Source of the DNA: CAZYTO01 sp964650405
GTDB lineage: Bacteria > Acidobacteriota > Thermoanaerobaculia > Gp7-AA8
Reading direction: 5' to 3'
DNA: 17,779 nucleotides
Assembly: GCA_964650405.1 (NCBI GenBank)
Contig: CAZYTO010000101.1
Span: forward strand, 1-17,779
In this document: piece by piece, positions 1 to 6,267 of the stretch
How the letters are laid out: each line of letters starts with the position of its first letter
How positions within the stretch are numbered: position 1 is the first letter of the stretch
The notes under the pieces: model-generated
Told to the model about the DNA's origin: nothing
The model's input: only the letters and a program-made list of their open reading frames with translations
Database searches by the model: none
Translations under genes and position numbers: made by a program

Positions 1-62
1 CCTCAGCTCTCGATCTGAGATCCCCGTGTGCGGCGGCCGGAACGAGGACGTACCGACAAAAC

Positions 63-69
63 GAGGAGG
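63..69 (+). promoter_or_regulatory. Ribosome binding site of ilvE
   Basis: GAGGAGG lies five bases before the ATG at 75. This strong Shine-Dalgarno match fixes the ilvE start. The rest of 1-74 shows no convincing promoter. Confidence 0.8.
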
Positions 70-74
70 CCCTC

Positions 75-1043
75 ATGCCGTTCGATGAAGTCAAGAAGAT
101 CTGGATGAACGGGCGGCTCGTCGATTTCGCCGACGCCAAGATACACGTTCTAACTCACGCTATTCATTACGGTTCGGGTGTTTTCGAAGGCATTCGCTGC
201 TATGACACCAAGAACCGCGGCTCGGCCATGTTCCGGCTGGAAGCCCACACTCGCCGGCTGTACGACTCCGGCAAGATCTACCGGATGGACGTGCCGTTCA
301 CTCCCGACGAGTTCGAGCGCGCCTGCCTCGAGACCGTCGCGGCGAACGAGTTCGACGACTGTTACCTCCGCCCTCTCATTTACCGCGGGTTTCACTCACT
401 CGGTGTTTATCCCGCAGCCTGCCCGGTCGACGTCTGCATCGCCGCGTGGAAGTGGGGCAAGTATCTCGGTCCCGAGGCGCTGGAACAGGGCGTCGACGTC
501 TGCGTATCGTCGTGGAGCCGCATGGCGCCGAATACCTTCCCGGCCCTGGCAAAGGCCACCGCCAACTACATGAACTCGATCCTCATCCGCCAGGAAGCGG
601 CAGCCGACGGCTACGCCGAAGGCATCGCACTCGATGTTCACGGTTACGTCAGCGAAGGTTCTGGCGAGAACGTCTTCCTCGTCCGCGATGGCCGCATCTA
701 TACCCCGCCCCTCGGTGCATCGATCCTCGCCGGCATCACCCGCGACACAGTCGTTCGCCTGGCCCGGGACCTCGGCTACGAGGTGGTCGAGTCGCTCATT
801 CCGCGCGAAGCGCTCTATGTCGCCGATGAGGTCTTCTTCAGCGGCACCGCCGCGGAAGTGACGCCCGTTCGCAGCATCGACCGCGTGTCCATCGGCAACG
901 GGCGGCGCGGACCGGTCACGGAGCGGATCCAGAAGGAGTTCTTCGCCTACGTCAACGGCGAGATCCCGGACCGCTTCGATTGGTTCGCACCGGTCTATCC
1001 GGAGCGGGTCGCGTCGAAGAAACCGGCGCTGGTGGCCGGGTAA
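75..1043 (+). CDS. ilvE: Branched-chain amino acid aminotransferase
   Basis: A 322-residue fold-type IV PLP aminotransferase. It transfers the amino group between glutamate and the keto acids of leucine, isoleucine and valine in the cytoplasm. The N-terminal stretch with HAIHYGSGVFEGIR (about 28-41) is typical of the family. The Schiff-base lysine is Lys160 in ALAKATANYMNS, and the cofactor-binding SEGSGENVF segment (about 193-201) follows at the usual spacing. Length is normal (about 300-320 residues). The ATG at 75 is supported by GAGGAGG five bases upstream. The gene ends 18 bases from the convergent radC stop and appears to stand alone here. D-amino acid transaminase or aminodeoxychorismate lyase are distant relatives, but motif order and length favour IlvE. 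Confidence 0.93.
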   Translation: MPFDEVKKIWMNGRLVDFADAKIHVLTHAIHYGSGVFEGIRCYDTKNRGSAMFRLEAHTRRLYDSGKIYRMDVPFTPDEFERACLETVAANEFDDCYLRPLIYRGFHSLGVYPAACPVDVCIAAWKWGKYLGPEALEQGVDVCVSSWSRMAPNTFPALAKATANYMNSILIRQEAAADGYAEGIALDVHGYVSEGSGENVFLVRDGRIYTPPLGASILAGITRDTVVRLARDLGYEVVESLIPREALYVADEVFFSGTAAEVTPVRSIDRVSIGNGRRGPVTERIQKEFFAYVNGEIPDRFDWFAPVYPERVASKKPALVAG

Positions 1044-1061
1044 CTCGCGAACGAGCCCACC

Positions 1062-1742
1062 CTAATTGACGTACCCCCGATCTCTCATCGACAGGTAGCG
1101 TGTCGTACTGACGATCACGTGATCGACGAGTGTGAGATCGCAGAGGCTCAGCGACTCGCGGAGCTTGGTGGTGAACCGCACGTCGTTGGCCGACGGGGTG
1201 GGATCGCCCGACGGATGGTTGTGATAGAGCACGACCCCGACGGCGTTTTCGTTGAGCGCGAGGCGGATGATCTCGCGTGTCGAAACGAGGGCATGATCGA
1301 TCGAACCGGCAAAGATCACGCGCTGGTACAGGACGCGGTTGCGACCGTCGAGAAAGACGCCGCCCACCCGTTCCTGCTCGTGGGGAGCGAAACGCAGCAT
1401 CAGGGTGCGGCCGAGCGCGTCGGTATCGAAGAGCGGCTTCTCTGCTTCGACCTCGCGCTCGAGGGCGAGGCGGCGGGCCAGCTCGAAGGCCGCGAGGAGA
1501 CGGGCCGCTTTGGCCGGCCCCACGCCGCGGGCGGCGATGAGCTGCTTGGCGTCGCGGCAGGCCAGCTCGTGGCGCCCGCCTACCAGCAACTCCCGGCCCA
1601 GGGCGATGGCGTTCTTCCCCGTCGTGCCCGAGCCGAGCAGCAGCGCCGTGAGCTCCGCGTCCGAGAGCGTCACCGCTCCATGCTTGAACAAACGCTCCCG
1701 CGGGCGATCGTCGTAGGGAAGATCGGCGATGATTTCATGCAT
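1062..1742 (-). CDS. radC: RadC family JAMM-domain protein
   Basis: A 226-residue RadC protein. Residues about 1-95 hold the helical UPF0758 N-terminus with a helix-hairpin-helix (ARGVGPAKAARLL, about 71-83). The C-terminal half is the MPN/JAMM metalloprotease-like domain, with its metal motif intact in HNHPSGDPTPSANDV (His174, His176, Asp187). RadC was named for DNA repair, but its biochemical role is unsettled. The ATG at 1742 is chosen because it overlaps the end of the sirtuin gene in ATGCATGA (1735-1742), which suggests translational coupling. A longer in-frame reading to 1940 only mirrors the sirtuin coding sequence. The last residues (SMRDRGYVN) are a normal RadC C-terminus, so the gene looks complete. 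Confidence 0.92.
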   Translation of the reverse strand: MHEIIADLPYDDRPRERLFKHGAVTLSDAELTALLLGSGTTGKNAIALGRELLVGGRHELACRDAKQLIAARGVGPAKAARLLAAFELARRLALEREVEAEKPLFDTDALGRTLMLRFAPHEQERVGGVFLDGRNRVLYQRVIFAGSIDHALVSTREIIRLALNENAVGVVLYHNHPSGDPTPSANDVRFTTKLRESLSLCDLTLVDHVIVSTTRYLSMRDRGYVN

Positions 1743-2463
1743 GACACGCCTCCTGGATGGCATCGACAAGCTGGGGTGTGACGTCCGCGGCTTTCGCAGC
1801 GACGGCATACGTGCAGTTGGTGGTGAGCGGGGTGGCGGCCGGATTGATCTCGATCGACAGGCCGCGGTGCAGCGAGACCATTCCCGCCGCGGGGTAAACC
1901 ACACCGGACGTGCCGATGACGACGAGCAGGTCGGCTCCACGGATGGCTACCATGGCCCGGGCCACAGCCTCGTCCGGCAGCATCTCGCCGAACCAGACGA
2001 CGTCGGGCCGCAGCAGCGACCCGCACGCGCAACGCGGCGGAATGACGTCGAAGGCGCTGGGCGCGTCGAACGTACCGCCCTCACGGACACAACGCACGCG
2101 AAGGATGTTGCCGTGCAGCTCCACGACCTCGTGTGCACCGGCACGCGCATGAAGCCCGTCGACGTTCTGCGTCACCACCACCGCGCCGGGTAACGCGGCG
2201 ATGGCGCGATGGGCGGCGTTCGGTTCCGCGTCTCTCACCAGCTCGCGGCGCCATTCGTACCACTCCCACACCGTCTTCGGATCGCGGGCGAATGCTTCCG
2301 GCGTGGCGAGATCCTCCGACCGAAAGTTGCGCCACAAACCGCCTGCGCCGCGAAAGGTCGGAATGCCGCTCTCCGCCGAGACACCCGCTCCGGTGAAGAA
2401 GACGGTACGGCGCGGAGAGCGTCGCCGGATCGCGTCCAGGGCCTTGTCGAGGGATGCATTCAT
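1735..2463 (-). CDS. cobB: NAD-dependent protein deacylase, sirtuin family
   Basis: A 242-residue sirtuin that removes acyl groups from protein lysines using NAD+. Visible motifs are GAGVSAESGIPTFRG (about 25-39), TQNVDGLH (98-105), the catalytic His117 in ELHG, and LRPDVVWFGE (151-160). Tyr69 and Arg72 (YEWR) match the Tyr-x-x-Arg pair that marks class III sirtuins with desuccinylase activity, such as E. coli CobB and human SIRT5. The zinc region has one cysteine before and a CAC after (125, 145, 147), a reduced set reminiscent of E. coli CobB. The start is the ATG at 2463; an in-frame GTG six bases upstream is also possible and no strong ribosome site decides. It is the first gene of a two-gene unit with radC. 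Confidence 0.92.
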   Translation of the reverse strand: MNASLDKALDAIRRRSPRRTVFFTGAGVSAESGIPTFRGAGGLWRNFRSEDLATPEAFARDPKTVWEWYEWRRELVRDAEPNAAHRAIAALPGAVVVTQNVDGLHARAGAHEVVELHGNILRVRCVREGGTFDAPSAFDVIPPRCACGSLLRPDVVWFGEMLPDEAVARAMVAIRGADLLVVIGTSGVVYPAAGMVSLHRGLSIEINPAATPLTTNCTYAVAAKAADVTPQLVDAIQEACHA

Positions 2464-2529
2464 GCACACCAGCCTACGACGCAGGGGCCGAAGTACAGAG
2501 GAAATCTACCCGATGAAGGAGACGCGGCC

Positions 2530-2562
2530 ATTGATGCACACGAAAGTGTGCAGACGGTCAAT
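2530..2562 (+). ncRNA. Candidate RNA hairpin with GAAA tetraloop and bulge
   Basis: ATTGA-TGCACAC, a GAAA loop, GTGTGCA, a five-base bulge GACGG, then TCAAT gives a 12-bp stem with one bulge. The GAAA loop is a stable GNRA tetraloop only if the plus strand is transcribed. Flanking genes are on the minus strand, so it could be a small RNA, or instead DNA structure in the leader of the sirtuin gene. No known RNA family was recognised. Confidence 0.35.
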
Positions 2563-2572
2563 CAGTGTGGAG

Positions 2573-2596
2573 TTCAGACACGGAAACGAGTCTGAA
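2573..2596 (+). ncRNA. Second GAAA-loop hairpin
   Basis: TTCAGAC, an A, CG, a GAAA loop, CG, an A, then GTCTGAA forms a 7-bp stem, one A-A mismatch, 2 bp and a GNRA loop. It lies ten bases after the preceding hairpin, so the two may belong to one folded RNA. Confidence 0.35.
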
Positions 2597-2608
2597 TCCC
2601 GCCTACAT

Positions 2609-2660
2609 CCAACCCGGTAACCCTGGCGCCGAGCAACCCAGCCACAAGCAGCCCGACGCG
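2609..2660. repeat. Intergenic AACCC word repeat
   Basis: A short run of related words (CAACCCGGTAACCC, then GCAACCCAGCC) resembles the run at about 10985-11035 (GCAACCCC, CCGTAACCCAGC). No stable long stem was found. Confidence 0.35.
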
Positions 2661-2673
2661 TCCGATCGATCTA

Positions 2674-3525
2674 CTAGCTGGTCGGGATGTTCGCCTCGTT
2701 GATCTGGATGAACGCGTCGTTCCGCAGGCGCTGGATGTAGGCGCGGTAGTCGCGCTGCCACGTCTCGTCGCTGGCGTCCTTGCGGAGCTTGTCCTTGACG
2801 GACTCGAAGGCCGGGACCTCGGTGGGAAGGCGCTGCTCGAGCTTCAGGATGTGCCAGCCCGACTTCGAGGAGATCGGGCCGATGACGGATCCGGCCGTTG
2901 CATTGAAGACGGCCTTGTCGAGGTCGGGAAGCAGCTCGCCGCGTGCGACTTCGCCGAGGTCGCCACCCTTGTCCTTGCTGCCGGCTTCGGAGTAGGTCTG
3001 GGCGAGCTTGGTGAAATCGGCGCCGCCGCGGGCCTGCTGTGCCAGGTCGGCGGCATGTTTCTGGGCCGCTTCGGCGGCCAGTGCGCCGTCCGGGCGGAGG
3101 ATGATGATCTCGCGGAGCTTGGCCCGTTCGGGCAGGCGGTAGTGCTCTTTCTCGCGGTCGTAGCGCTCGCGCAGTTCTTTGTCGGAGAGGTCTTCGCGCG
3201 GGCGGAGCTCATGGCCGAAGACCTTGTTCGTGATGATCTGGTCGCGCATGCGCGTTTCCATGTCCGTACGCGACATGCCCGACTTCAGGAGCAGGTCTTC
3301 GAACTGCTTATCGGTGGTGATTCCGTACTGCTGCTTGACGCGGTTGACGGCGTCCCGGACCTCGTCGGAGGCGACGGTGATGCCGAGGCGGTCGGCGCGG
3401 TCCTTGATGAGCAGCTCGGAGACGAGCTCGTCGACCATGGCCTTGCGCGCCTCCTCCTTCTTCGCCTTGACCTGGTCGGGCGGCGCGGTCTGCTCGGCCT
3501 CTGCGAATGCGTCGTGGAGGCGCTT
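2674..3525 (-). CDS. Secreted parvulin-type peptidyl-prolyl isomerase, C-terminal part (split by assembly)
   Basis: This reading frame holds the body of a SurA/PpiC-like isomerase. The first in-frame ATG is at 3438, but coding continues upstream to 3525 with KRLHDAFAEAEQ. The same residues recur beyond the N gap at 3777-3833, attached to a signal peptide. The SurA N-like helical region comes first, followed by a PpiC rotamase domain with KLREIIIL, GGADFTKLAQTYSE, KGGDLGEVARGEL and SGWHILKLEQR. Joining the two pieces at the shared residues gives about 324 amino acids, normal for the family. It would catalyse prolyl isomerisation and act as a chaperone for exported proteins in the periplasm. 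A parvulin lipoprotein gene lies directly upstream in the same direction. Past 3527 the frame enters foreign sequence. Confidence 0.85.
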   Translation of the reverse strand, partial: KRLHDAFAEAEQTAPPDQVKAKKEEARKAMVDELVSELLIKDRADRLGITVASDEVRDAVNRVKQQYGITTDKQFEDLLLKSGMSRTDMETRMRDQIITNKVFGHELRPREDLSDKELRERYDREKEHYRLPERAKLREIIILRPDGALAAEAAQKHAADLAQQARGGADFTKLAQTYSEAGSKDKGGDLGEVARGELLPDLDKAVFNATAGSVIGPISSKSGWHILKLEQRLPTEVPAFESVKDKLRKDASDETWQRDYRAYIQRLRNDAFIQINEANIPTS

Positions 3526-3527
3526 CG
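3471..3527. repeat. Contig-overlap copy 1
   Basis: These 57 bases match 3777-3833 with five mismatches and no indels, in the same orientation. Both copies encode the same stretch of the parvulin in the same frame. The simplest reading is two imperfect copies of one locus at the ends of two scaffolded contigs. Confidence 0.8.
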
Positions 3528-3636
3528 CAGAACGAAGGGAGATCTGGCGGGAGCGGCAAAAATCCTCGGACTTTCCCGCGAGGCTTTTGACGCGAAGCTC
3601 AAGTCCTTCGGGATCGACGCCGCGGCGCAGGTCTAG
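3514..3636 (+). pseudogene. 3' fragment of a Fis-type HTH (NtrC-like) regulator
   Basis: The plus strand reads VEALRRTKGDLAGAAKILGL, then SREAFDAKLKSFGIDAAAQV and a stop. This is a textbook Fis-type helix-turn-helix (HTH_8), the C-terminal DNA-binding domain of sigma-54 activators. Its first codons (3514-3527) coincide with bases that also belong to the antisense parvulin gene, so only the last 40 residues exist here and there is no receiver or AAA+ domain. The fragment was probably joined through this short shared sequence during assembly; a real genomic rearrangement is less likely. Confidence 0.7.
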
Positions 3637-3757
3637 CGCCGCGCGGCTTCATCCACACGGGTTGCGCTCGCGGGGCTGAGCCGCTCGCGCACCGCGTTCA
3701 GACGGCTGACGATTTCCTTCGCATCGCGCGTCTGAGCCAGCCCCATGCCCACGATAT
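3633..3757 (-). pseudogene. C-terminal fragment of an unidentified protein next to the gap
   Basis: Reading leftward from the N gap, the frame gives IVGMGLAQTRDAKEIVSRLN, then AVRERLSPASATRVDEAARR and a stop. The codon usage looks like a genuine protein end. Its TAG and the TAG of the convergent Fis fragment share the palindrome CTAG (3633-3636), a natural convergent gene junction. Together these pieces look like a scrap of another locus. The family was not recognised. Confidence 0.45.
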
Positions 3758-3767
3758 NNNNNNNNNN
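3758..3767. other. Assembly gap (10 N)
   Basis: Ten consecutive Ns mark a scaffold join of unknown true size, inside what should be a single parvulin gene. Confidence 0.99.
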
Positions 3768-3954
3768 TCGCCTGGCCCTGGTCGGGCGGCGCGGTCTGTT
3801 GGGACTCTGCGAATGCGTCGTGTGGGCGCTTCGAGTACTGGGTGCGGGTGATGATGCGTTCGCCGACGCGGATGACGTTGGCTTCGACGACGTCGGCCGC
3901 CGACAGAGAGGCCGCCGACAGCGACAAAACGAGTGCGAGGAGCGCTTTTTTCAT
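3768..3954 (-). CDS. Secreted parvulin-type isomerase, N-terminal part (split by assembly)
   Basis: From the ATG at 3954 the frame encodes MKKALLALVLSLSAASLSA, a classical Sec signal peptide with likely cleavage after LSA (about residue 19). Mature sequence with VGERIITRTQYSKR follows. Residues from about 42 onward (SKRPHDAFAESQQTAPPDQ) are a slightly divergent copy of the start of the C-terminal piece at 2674-3525, in the same frame. The 62 codons end at the N run. GAGG eight bases before the ATG is a reasonable ribosome site. In an intact genome this and the C-terminal piece would be one gene of about 324 codons, downstream of the parvulin lipoprotein at 4027-4920. Confidence 0.8.
3777..3833. 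repeat. Contig-overlap copy 2
   Basis: The counterpart of 3471-3527 with 52 of 57 bases identical. After position 3833 the two copies diverge completely: here the sequence continues into the parvulin signal peptide, and in the other copy into the Fis fragment. Confidence 0.8.
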
Positions 3955-3987
3955 AGGTTTAGCCTCGATGAGAACCGGGAGCGCGTG

Positions 3988-4016
3988 ATCATTATTCGAA
4001 TGTGAGACGGGCGCAA
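3988..4016 (-). promoter_or_regulatory. Possible promoter of the second parvulin gene
   Basis: On the minus strand TTGCGC (4016-4011), a 17-base spacer and AATGAT (3993-3988) resemble a sigma-70 promoter. This is the only AT-rich patch in the gap between the two parvulin genes. The match is weak and the genes may simply be co-transcribed. Confidence 0.25.
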
Positions 4017-4026
4017 GGGGGAGAGG

Positions 4027-4920
4027 TCACTCGCTGTCGTTCCTGGGCAGGGTGCCGCTGTACTTGAAGGGCAGTCGCCGAGTGAGAACGGCGATCTGCA
4101 TTTCGCCTTTGGCCCTGGCGACGGTGTCGGCGAGGTGCTGGCGGATCTCGTCGTCCTTGAGCCGTTCGCGGATGACGGGCGCGGCCGTCTTGAGGTCGAT
4201 CGTGCCCGGCGGCCGGCGGACGTCCACCTTGAAAATGTGGAAGCTGGAATCCGTGCGGATGACACTGCTGATACTGCCGGGTTTCAGGGCGAAGATCTCA
4301 TCCTCGAACATCTTCGGGAGCTCGCCGCGGCTGACGTAGCCGATCTCGCCCCCCTTCTTCGCGTTCGGCGCGAGGGAGTACTGAGCCGACAGGTCCTCGA
4401 AGGCCGCACCGCCCTTCAACTTCTGCACGATGTCATTGGCCAGGGCCTCGTCGTGGACGAGGATCTGCCGCACGTGCACTTCTTCGCCGCTTTTGAACTC
4501 GGCGGGATGGCCTTCGTAGTAGGTGCGCACCTGATCGTCGCCCGGTGCCGCGACGTCGGCGGCCATGTCGGCGACGAGCTTCTGCCGGCGCATCTCGTCC
4601 CGCTTGTCGATGACGGTCGCTCCCGGGTCGGTGCGCACGGCGCTGGCAATCTTCTCGGCCGAGACCTCTACGCCGTGGTTTCCCGCGTACTCGGCGAGGA
4701 CAACCTCCTCGATGTACTGGTCGAGCATCGCGCTCGCCACTTCCGGCCCGAGCTGAGCGAGGTCCGTCCCCGTATTCCGCTCGAGATAGCGTTTGAAGTC
4801 GCTGACTGTGATCATCCGGTCGCCGACGCGCACCAGGACATCCGCCGGGACCGCAGGCTTGCGGTGGCAGGCGAGGAGCAGGCACGAGATGGCGAGAAAG
4901 CCGACGCTGAAGCGACGCAC
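4027..4920 (-). CDS. Parvulin-type peptidyl-prolyl isomerase lipoprotein
   Basis: A 297-residue SurA/PrsA-like isomerase. The N-terminus (MRRFSVGFLAISCLLLAC) ends in a lipobox with Cys18 as the lipidated residue, so the protein should be membrane-anchored on the periplasmic side. A helical chaperone-like region (about 25-135, beginning VLVRVGDRMITVSDFKRYLE) is followed by a PpiC domain (about 145-240) with VRQILVHDE, GGAAFEDLSAQYS, KKGGEIGYVSRGELP and SFHIFKV. It likely folds outer-membrane or exported proteins together with the second parvulin encoded downstream; that partnership is inferred from adjacency. Length is typical. The ATG at 4920 is chosen for the intact lipoprotein signal. The PrsA-like and SurA-like subgroups cannot be separated by eye. 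Confidence 0.88.
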   Translation of the reverse strand: MRRFSVGFLAISCLLLACHRKPAVPADVLVRVGDRMITVSDFKRYLERNTGTDLAQLGPEVASAMLDQYIEEVVLAEYAGNHGVEVSAEKIASAVRTDPGATVIDKRDEMRRQKLVADMAADVAAPGDDQVRTYYEGHPAEFKSGEEVHVRQILVHDEALANDIVQKLKGGAAFEDLSAQYSLAPNAKKGGEIGYVSRGELPKMFEDEIFALKPGSISSVIRTDSSFHIFKVDVRRPPGTIDLKTAAPVIRERLKDDEIRQHLADTVARAKGEMQIAVLTRRLPFKYSGTLPRNDSE

Positions 4921-4984
4921 GAGAGCTGGCGAAGTGTAGCCGAAGCCGGGTCTGATGCCGAGCGCGCCAGCGACAGCGGAAGAA

Positions 4985-5383
4985 TCACCTCGCTACGGGT
5001 GACGTACTGGGGTGCACCGAGGCTCCGATCGCGGCCGCCGCGGTAAGCCCCTGCCAGAGCGCCCAGAGCATGAGCGCAATGAGGGCGGCGGGAGGCACGC
5101 CGTCGATGCGGTCGGCGACGCGCCAGGTCATCACGGCGAAGGCGGCGTCGATCAGCACGTGGATCAGCGTCAGTAGTCGCGCCAGATAGACCATCGTCGG
5201 ACGCTCACGGTAGCAAAAGGCCAGTCCGCCGATGGGCACGGTCACGATGGCGCTGGCGGCGTAGCGGAGGGCCGGCCATTGATGACTGGCGGCCATGACC
5301 GCAAGCACGGCCACGGCGATGCCCGACCGCATGGCCATCATCAGAACCATGAGGTCGGTCGTGGCGCGCGTCTGTGCGTTCAT
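4985..5383 (-). CDS. Small integral membrane protein of unknown function
   Basis: A 132-residue protein with about four hydrophobic segments: roughly 12-32, 40-57, 67-90 and 97-117. A short polar tail follows (VHPSTSPVAR). I recognise no family. The start is the ATG at 5383 (MNAQTRATTDLM); a longer in-frame reading to 5530 would run through an intergenic word repeat and give an implausible N-terminus. It lies between the ferredoxin gene and the parvulin lipoprotein gene on the same strand, 64 bases before the latter, so it may share their transcript. The hydrophobic pattern makes real coding very likely, but nothing indicates its function. Confidence 0.65.
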   Translation of the reverse strand: MNAQTRATTDLMVLMMAMRSGIAVAVLAVMAASHQWPALRYAASAIVTVPIGGLAFCYRERPTMVYLARLLTLIHVLIDAAFAVMTWRVADRIDGVPPAALIALMLWALWQGLTAAAAIGASVHPSTSPVAR

Positions 5384-5394
5384 TCGGTCTCGCG

Positions 5395-5519
5395 GGTCGC
5401 TGATCGCGGGTCGTTGTTCGCTGTTCGTTGGTCGCCGCTCACGGTTGCTGTCCGCGGACCCCGGGCCAGCGTACTGCCAGGCACAGCGACTTGCGAACAG
5501 CGGCCAGCGATCAGCGACC
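5395..5519. repeat. Intergenic word repeat with nested inverted arms
   Basis: GGTCGCTGATCGC (5395-5407) pairs perfectly with GCGATCAGCGACC (5507-5519). Nested inside, CGCTGTTCG (5419-5427) pairs with CGAACAGCG (5494-5502). The left arm is built of near-repeats of a GGTCGCTGATCGC-like word. It lies between two co-directional minus-strand genes and could attenuate transcription. Confidence 0.7.
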
Positions 5520-5523
5520 GCCA

Positions 5524-5808
5524 TTACCAATACGAAGTTGTGATCGAACAGTTGCCTCGTACCACGGCCTGGCAGGCCAGGCGCTCGTCCGGGTCGAGTC
5601 CCCGCTCAGCGGAGACGCGGGTCTCGATGGCCGTCGGTGCCGTCAGGTTCCCAGCCCCCTCCACGATCCGGACGCGGCAGCGCGCACAGATGCCGATACC
5701 GCCACAGGCGTTGCCGAGGGGGACGGAGGCGCGGCGGGCCAGATCGAGGAGGGTTTCGTCCGACTTCCCCTCAGCCGACCGGCCGATCGGTGTAAAGAAG
5801 ACGTGCAT
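5524..5808 (-). CDS. 2Fe-2S ferredoxin
   Basis: A 94-residue ferredoxin. The four cluster ligands are Cys35, Cys41, Cys44 and Cys79 in ACGGIGICARC and LACQ, the C-x5-C-x2-C-xn-C spacing of adrenodoxin/ISC-type ferredoxins. The fold is a beta-grasp with an N-terminal strand pair (MHVFFTPIGR) and the sequence ends in SITTSYW. It would carry single electrons in the cytoplasm; no dedicated reductase or partner enzyme is adjacent, so its client is unknown. The ATG at 5808 gives the normal length and begins right at the first strand; a longer frame to 5886 would overlap the divergent gene. It is divergent from the gene at 5886 and may head a minus-strand run with the membrane protein and parvulins. 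Confidence 0.88.
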   Translation of the reverse strand: MHVFFTPIGRSAEGKSDETLLDLARRASVPLGNACGGIGICARCRVRIVEGAGNLTAPTAIETRVSAERGLDPDERLACQAVVRGNCSITTSYW

Positions 5809-5885
5809 TCCGCGATCGTAACCGTCCTGCAAAGAAACTTCGGGCCGTTTTCGTCGTCTACAGGAACAGTTGTTGGAGGAACTCA

Positions 5886-6227
5886 ATGAGCACGGCGATC
5901 AAGACCATGGATGAGATTCGGCTGGCGGAGGAGATTGTGCGGGTGTTGCCGGAAGGCGCCATCCGGGTCTGCTCCTCGGACCGCGAGGCGATCCGCTACG
6001 CGGTACGCTCGCGCGAGCTGAAGCTCCGCTCGGTCGTCCTCGGCCGCTCCGCCCTCCGCCGCCTCCTGCACGACCACGACGGTGCGGTGAAGATCGAGTA
6101 TCTGCAGCGCGATCTCCTCCGCAGCGCCGAAACGCGCAGCGAGTTCGCCTACCCGCGCCCGCGTGTGGCGCCGCGTCAGGATCTGCCGGCGGTGGCGTTT
6201 CCCCGCCGCATCGCAACCGCGGGCTGA
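5886..6227 (+). CDS. Conserved-looking small protein of unknown function
   Basis: A 113-residue, basic, soluble protein. Residues about 1-90 look like a small alpha/beta fold: helix (MDEIRLAEEIVRVLP), strand (AIRVCSS), helix (REAIRYAVRS), strand (KLRSVVLG), helix (SALRRLLHDH) and strand (VKIEYLQRD). The last 25 residues are proline- and arginine-rich and probably disordered. No family is recognised. GGAGGA, with five bases between it and the ATG, supports the start. It is transcribed divergently from the ferredoxin gene, with 77 bases between the start codons, so the two may share a control region. The hairpin after its stop (6249-6267) could end the transcript. Coding is likely from the ribosome site and secondary-structure pattern; function is unknown. 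Confidence 0.65.
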   Translation: MSTAIKTMDEIRLAEEIVRVLPEGAIRVCSSDREAIRYAVRSRELKLRSVVLGRSALRRLLHDHDGAVKIEYLQRDLLRSAETRSEFAYPRPRVAPRQDLPAVAFPRRIATAG

Positions 6228-6248
6228 GAGCGCGAATCCGAGGTGCAG

Positions 6249-6267
6249 GGCACGACCGCGTCGTGCC
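6249..6267 (+). terminator. Hairpin after the small unknown gene
   Basis: GGCACGAC, loop CGC, GTCGTGCC is a perfect 8-bp stem 21 bases after the stop codon. No T-run follows, so intrinsic termination is uncertain. Its right half is also the first part of the longer palindromic element at 6260-6377. Confidence 0.4.

Noticed and set aside
1743..1940. N-terminal extension of RadC
   Set aside because: The extra residues are an out-of-frame reading of the sirtuin gene and resemble no RadC N-terminus; the ATG at 1742 begins at the family start.
2530..2596. SRP (4.5S) RNA or a known riboswitch such as the c-di-GMP class
   Set aside because: The GAAA hairpin superficially fits, but the conserved SRP loop and the GEMM core sequences are absent.
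3471..3833. True gene duplication of a parvulin segment
   Set aside because: The copies sit exactly on either side of an N gap and each completes the other in frame, which points to assembly overlap, not biology.
4135..5046. Long plus-strand open frame opposite the parvulin lipoprotein gene
   Set aside because: It mirrors the codon structure of the well-supported minus-strand gene; its protein shows no family motifs and no ribosome site.
6249..6267. Full intrinsic terminator
   Set aside because: The stem is perfect, but there is no T-run after it, so it is listed only as a tentative terminator.
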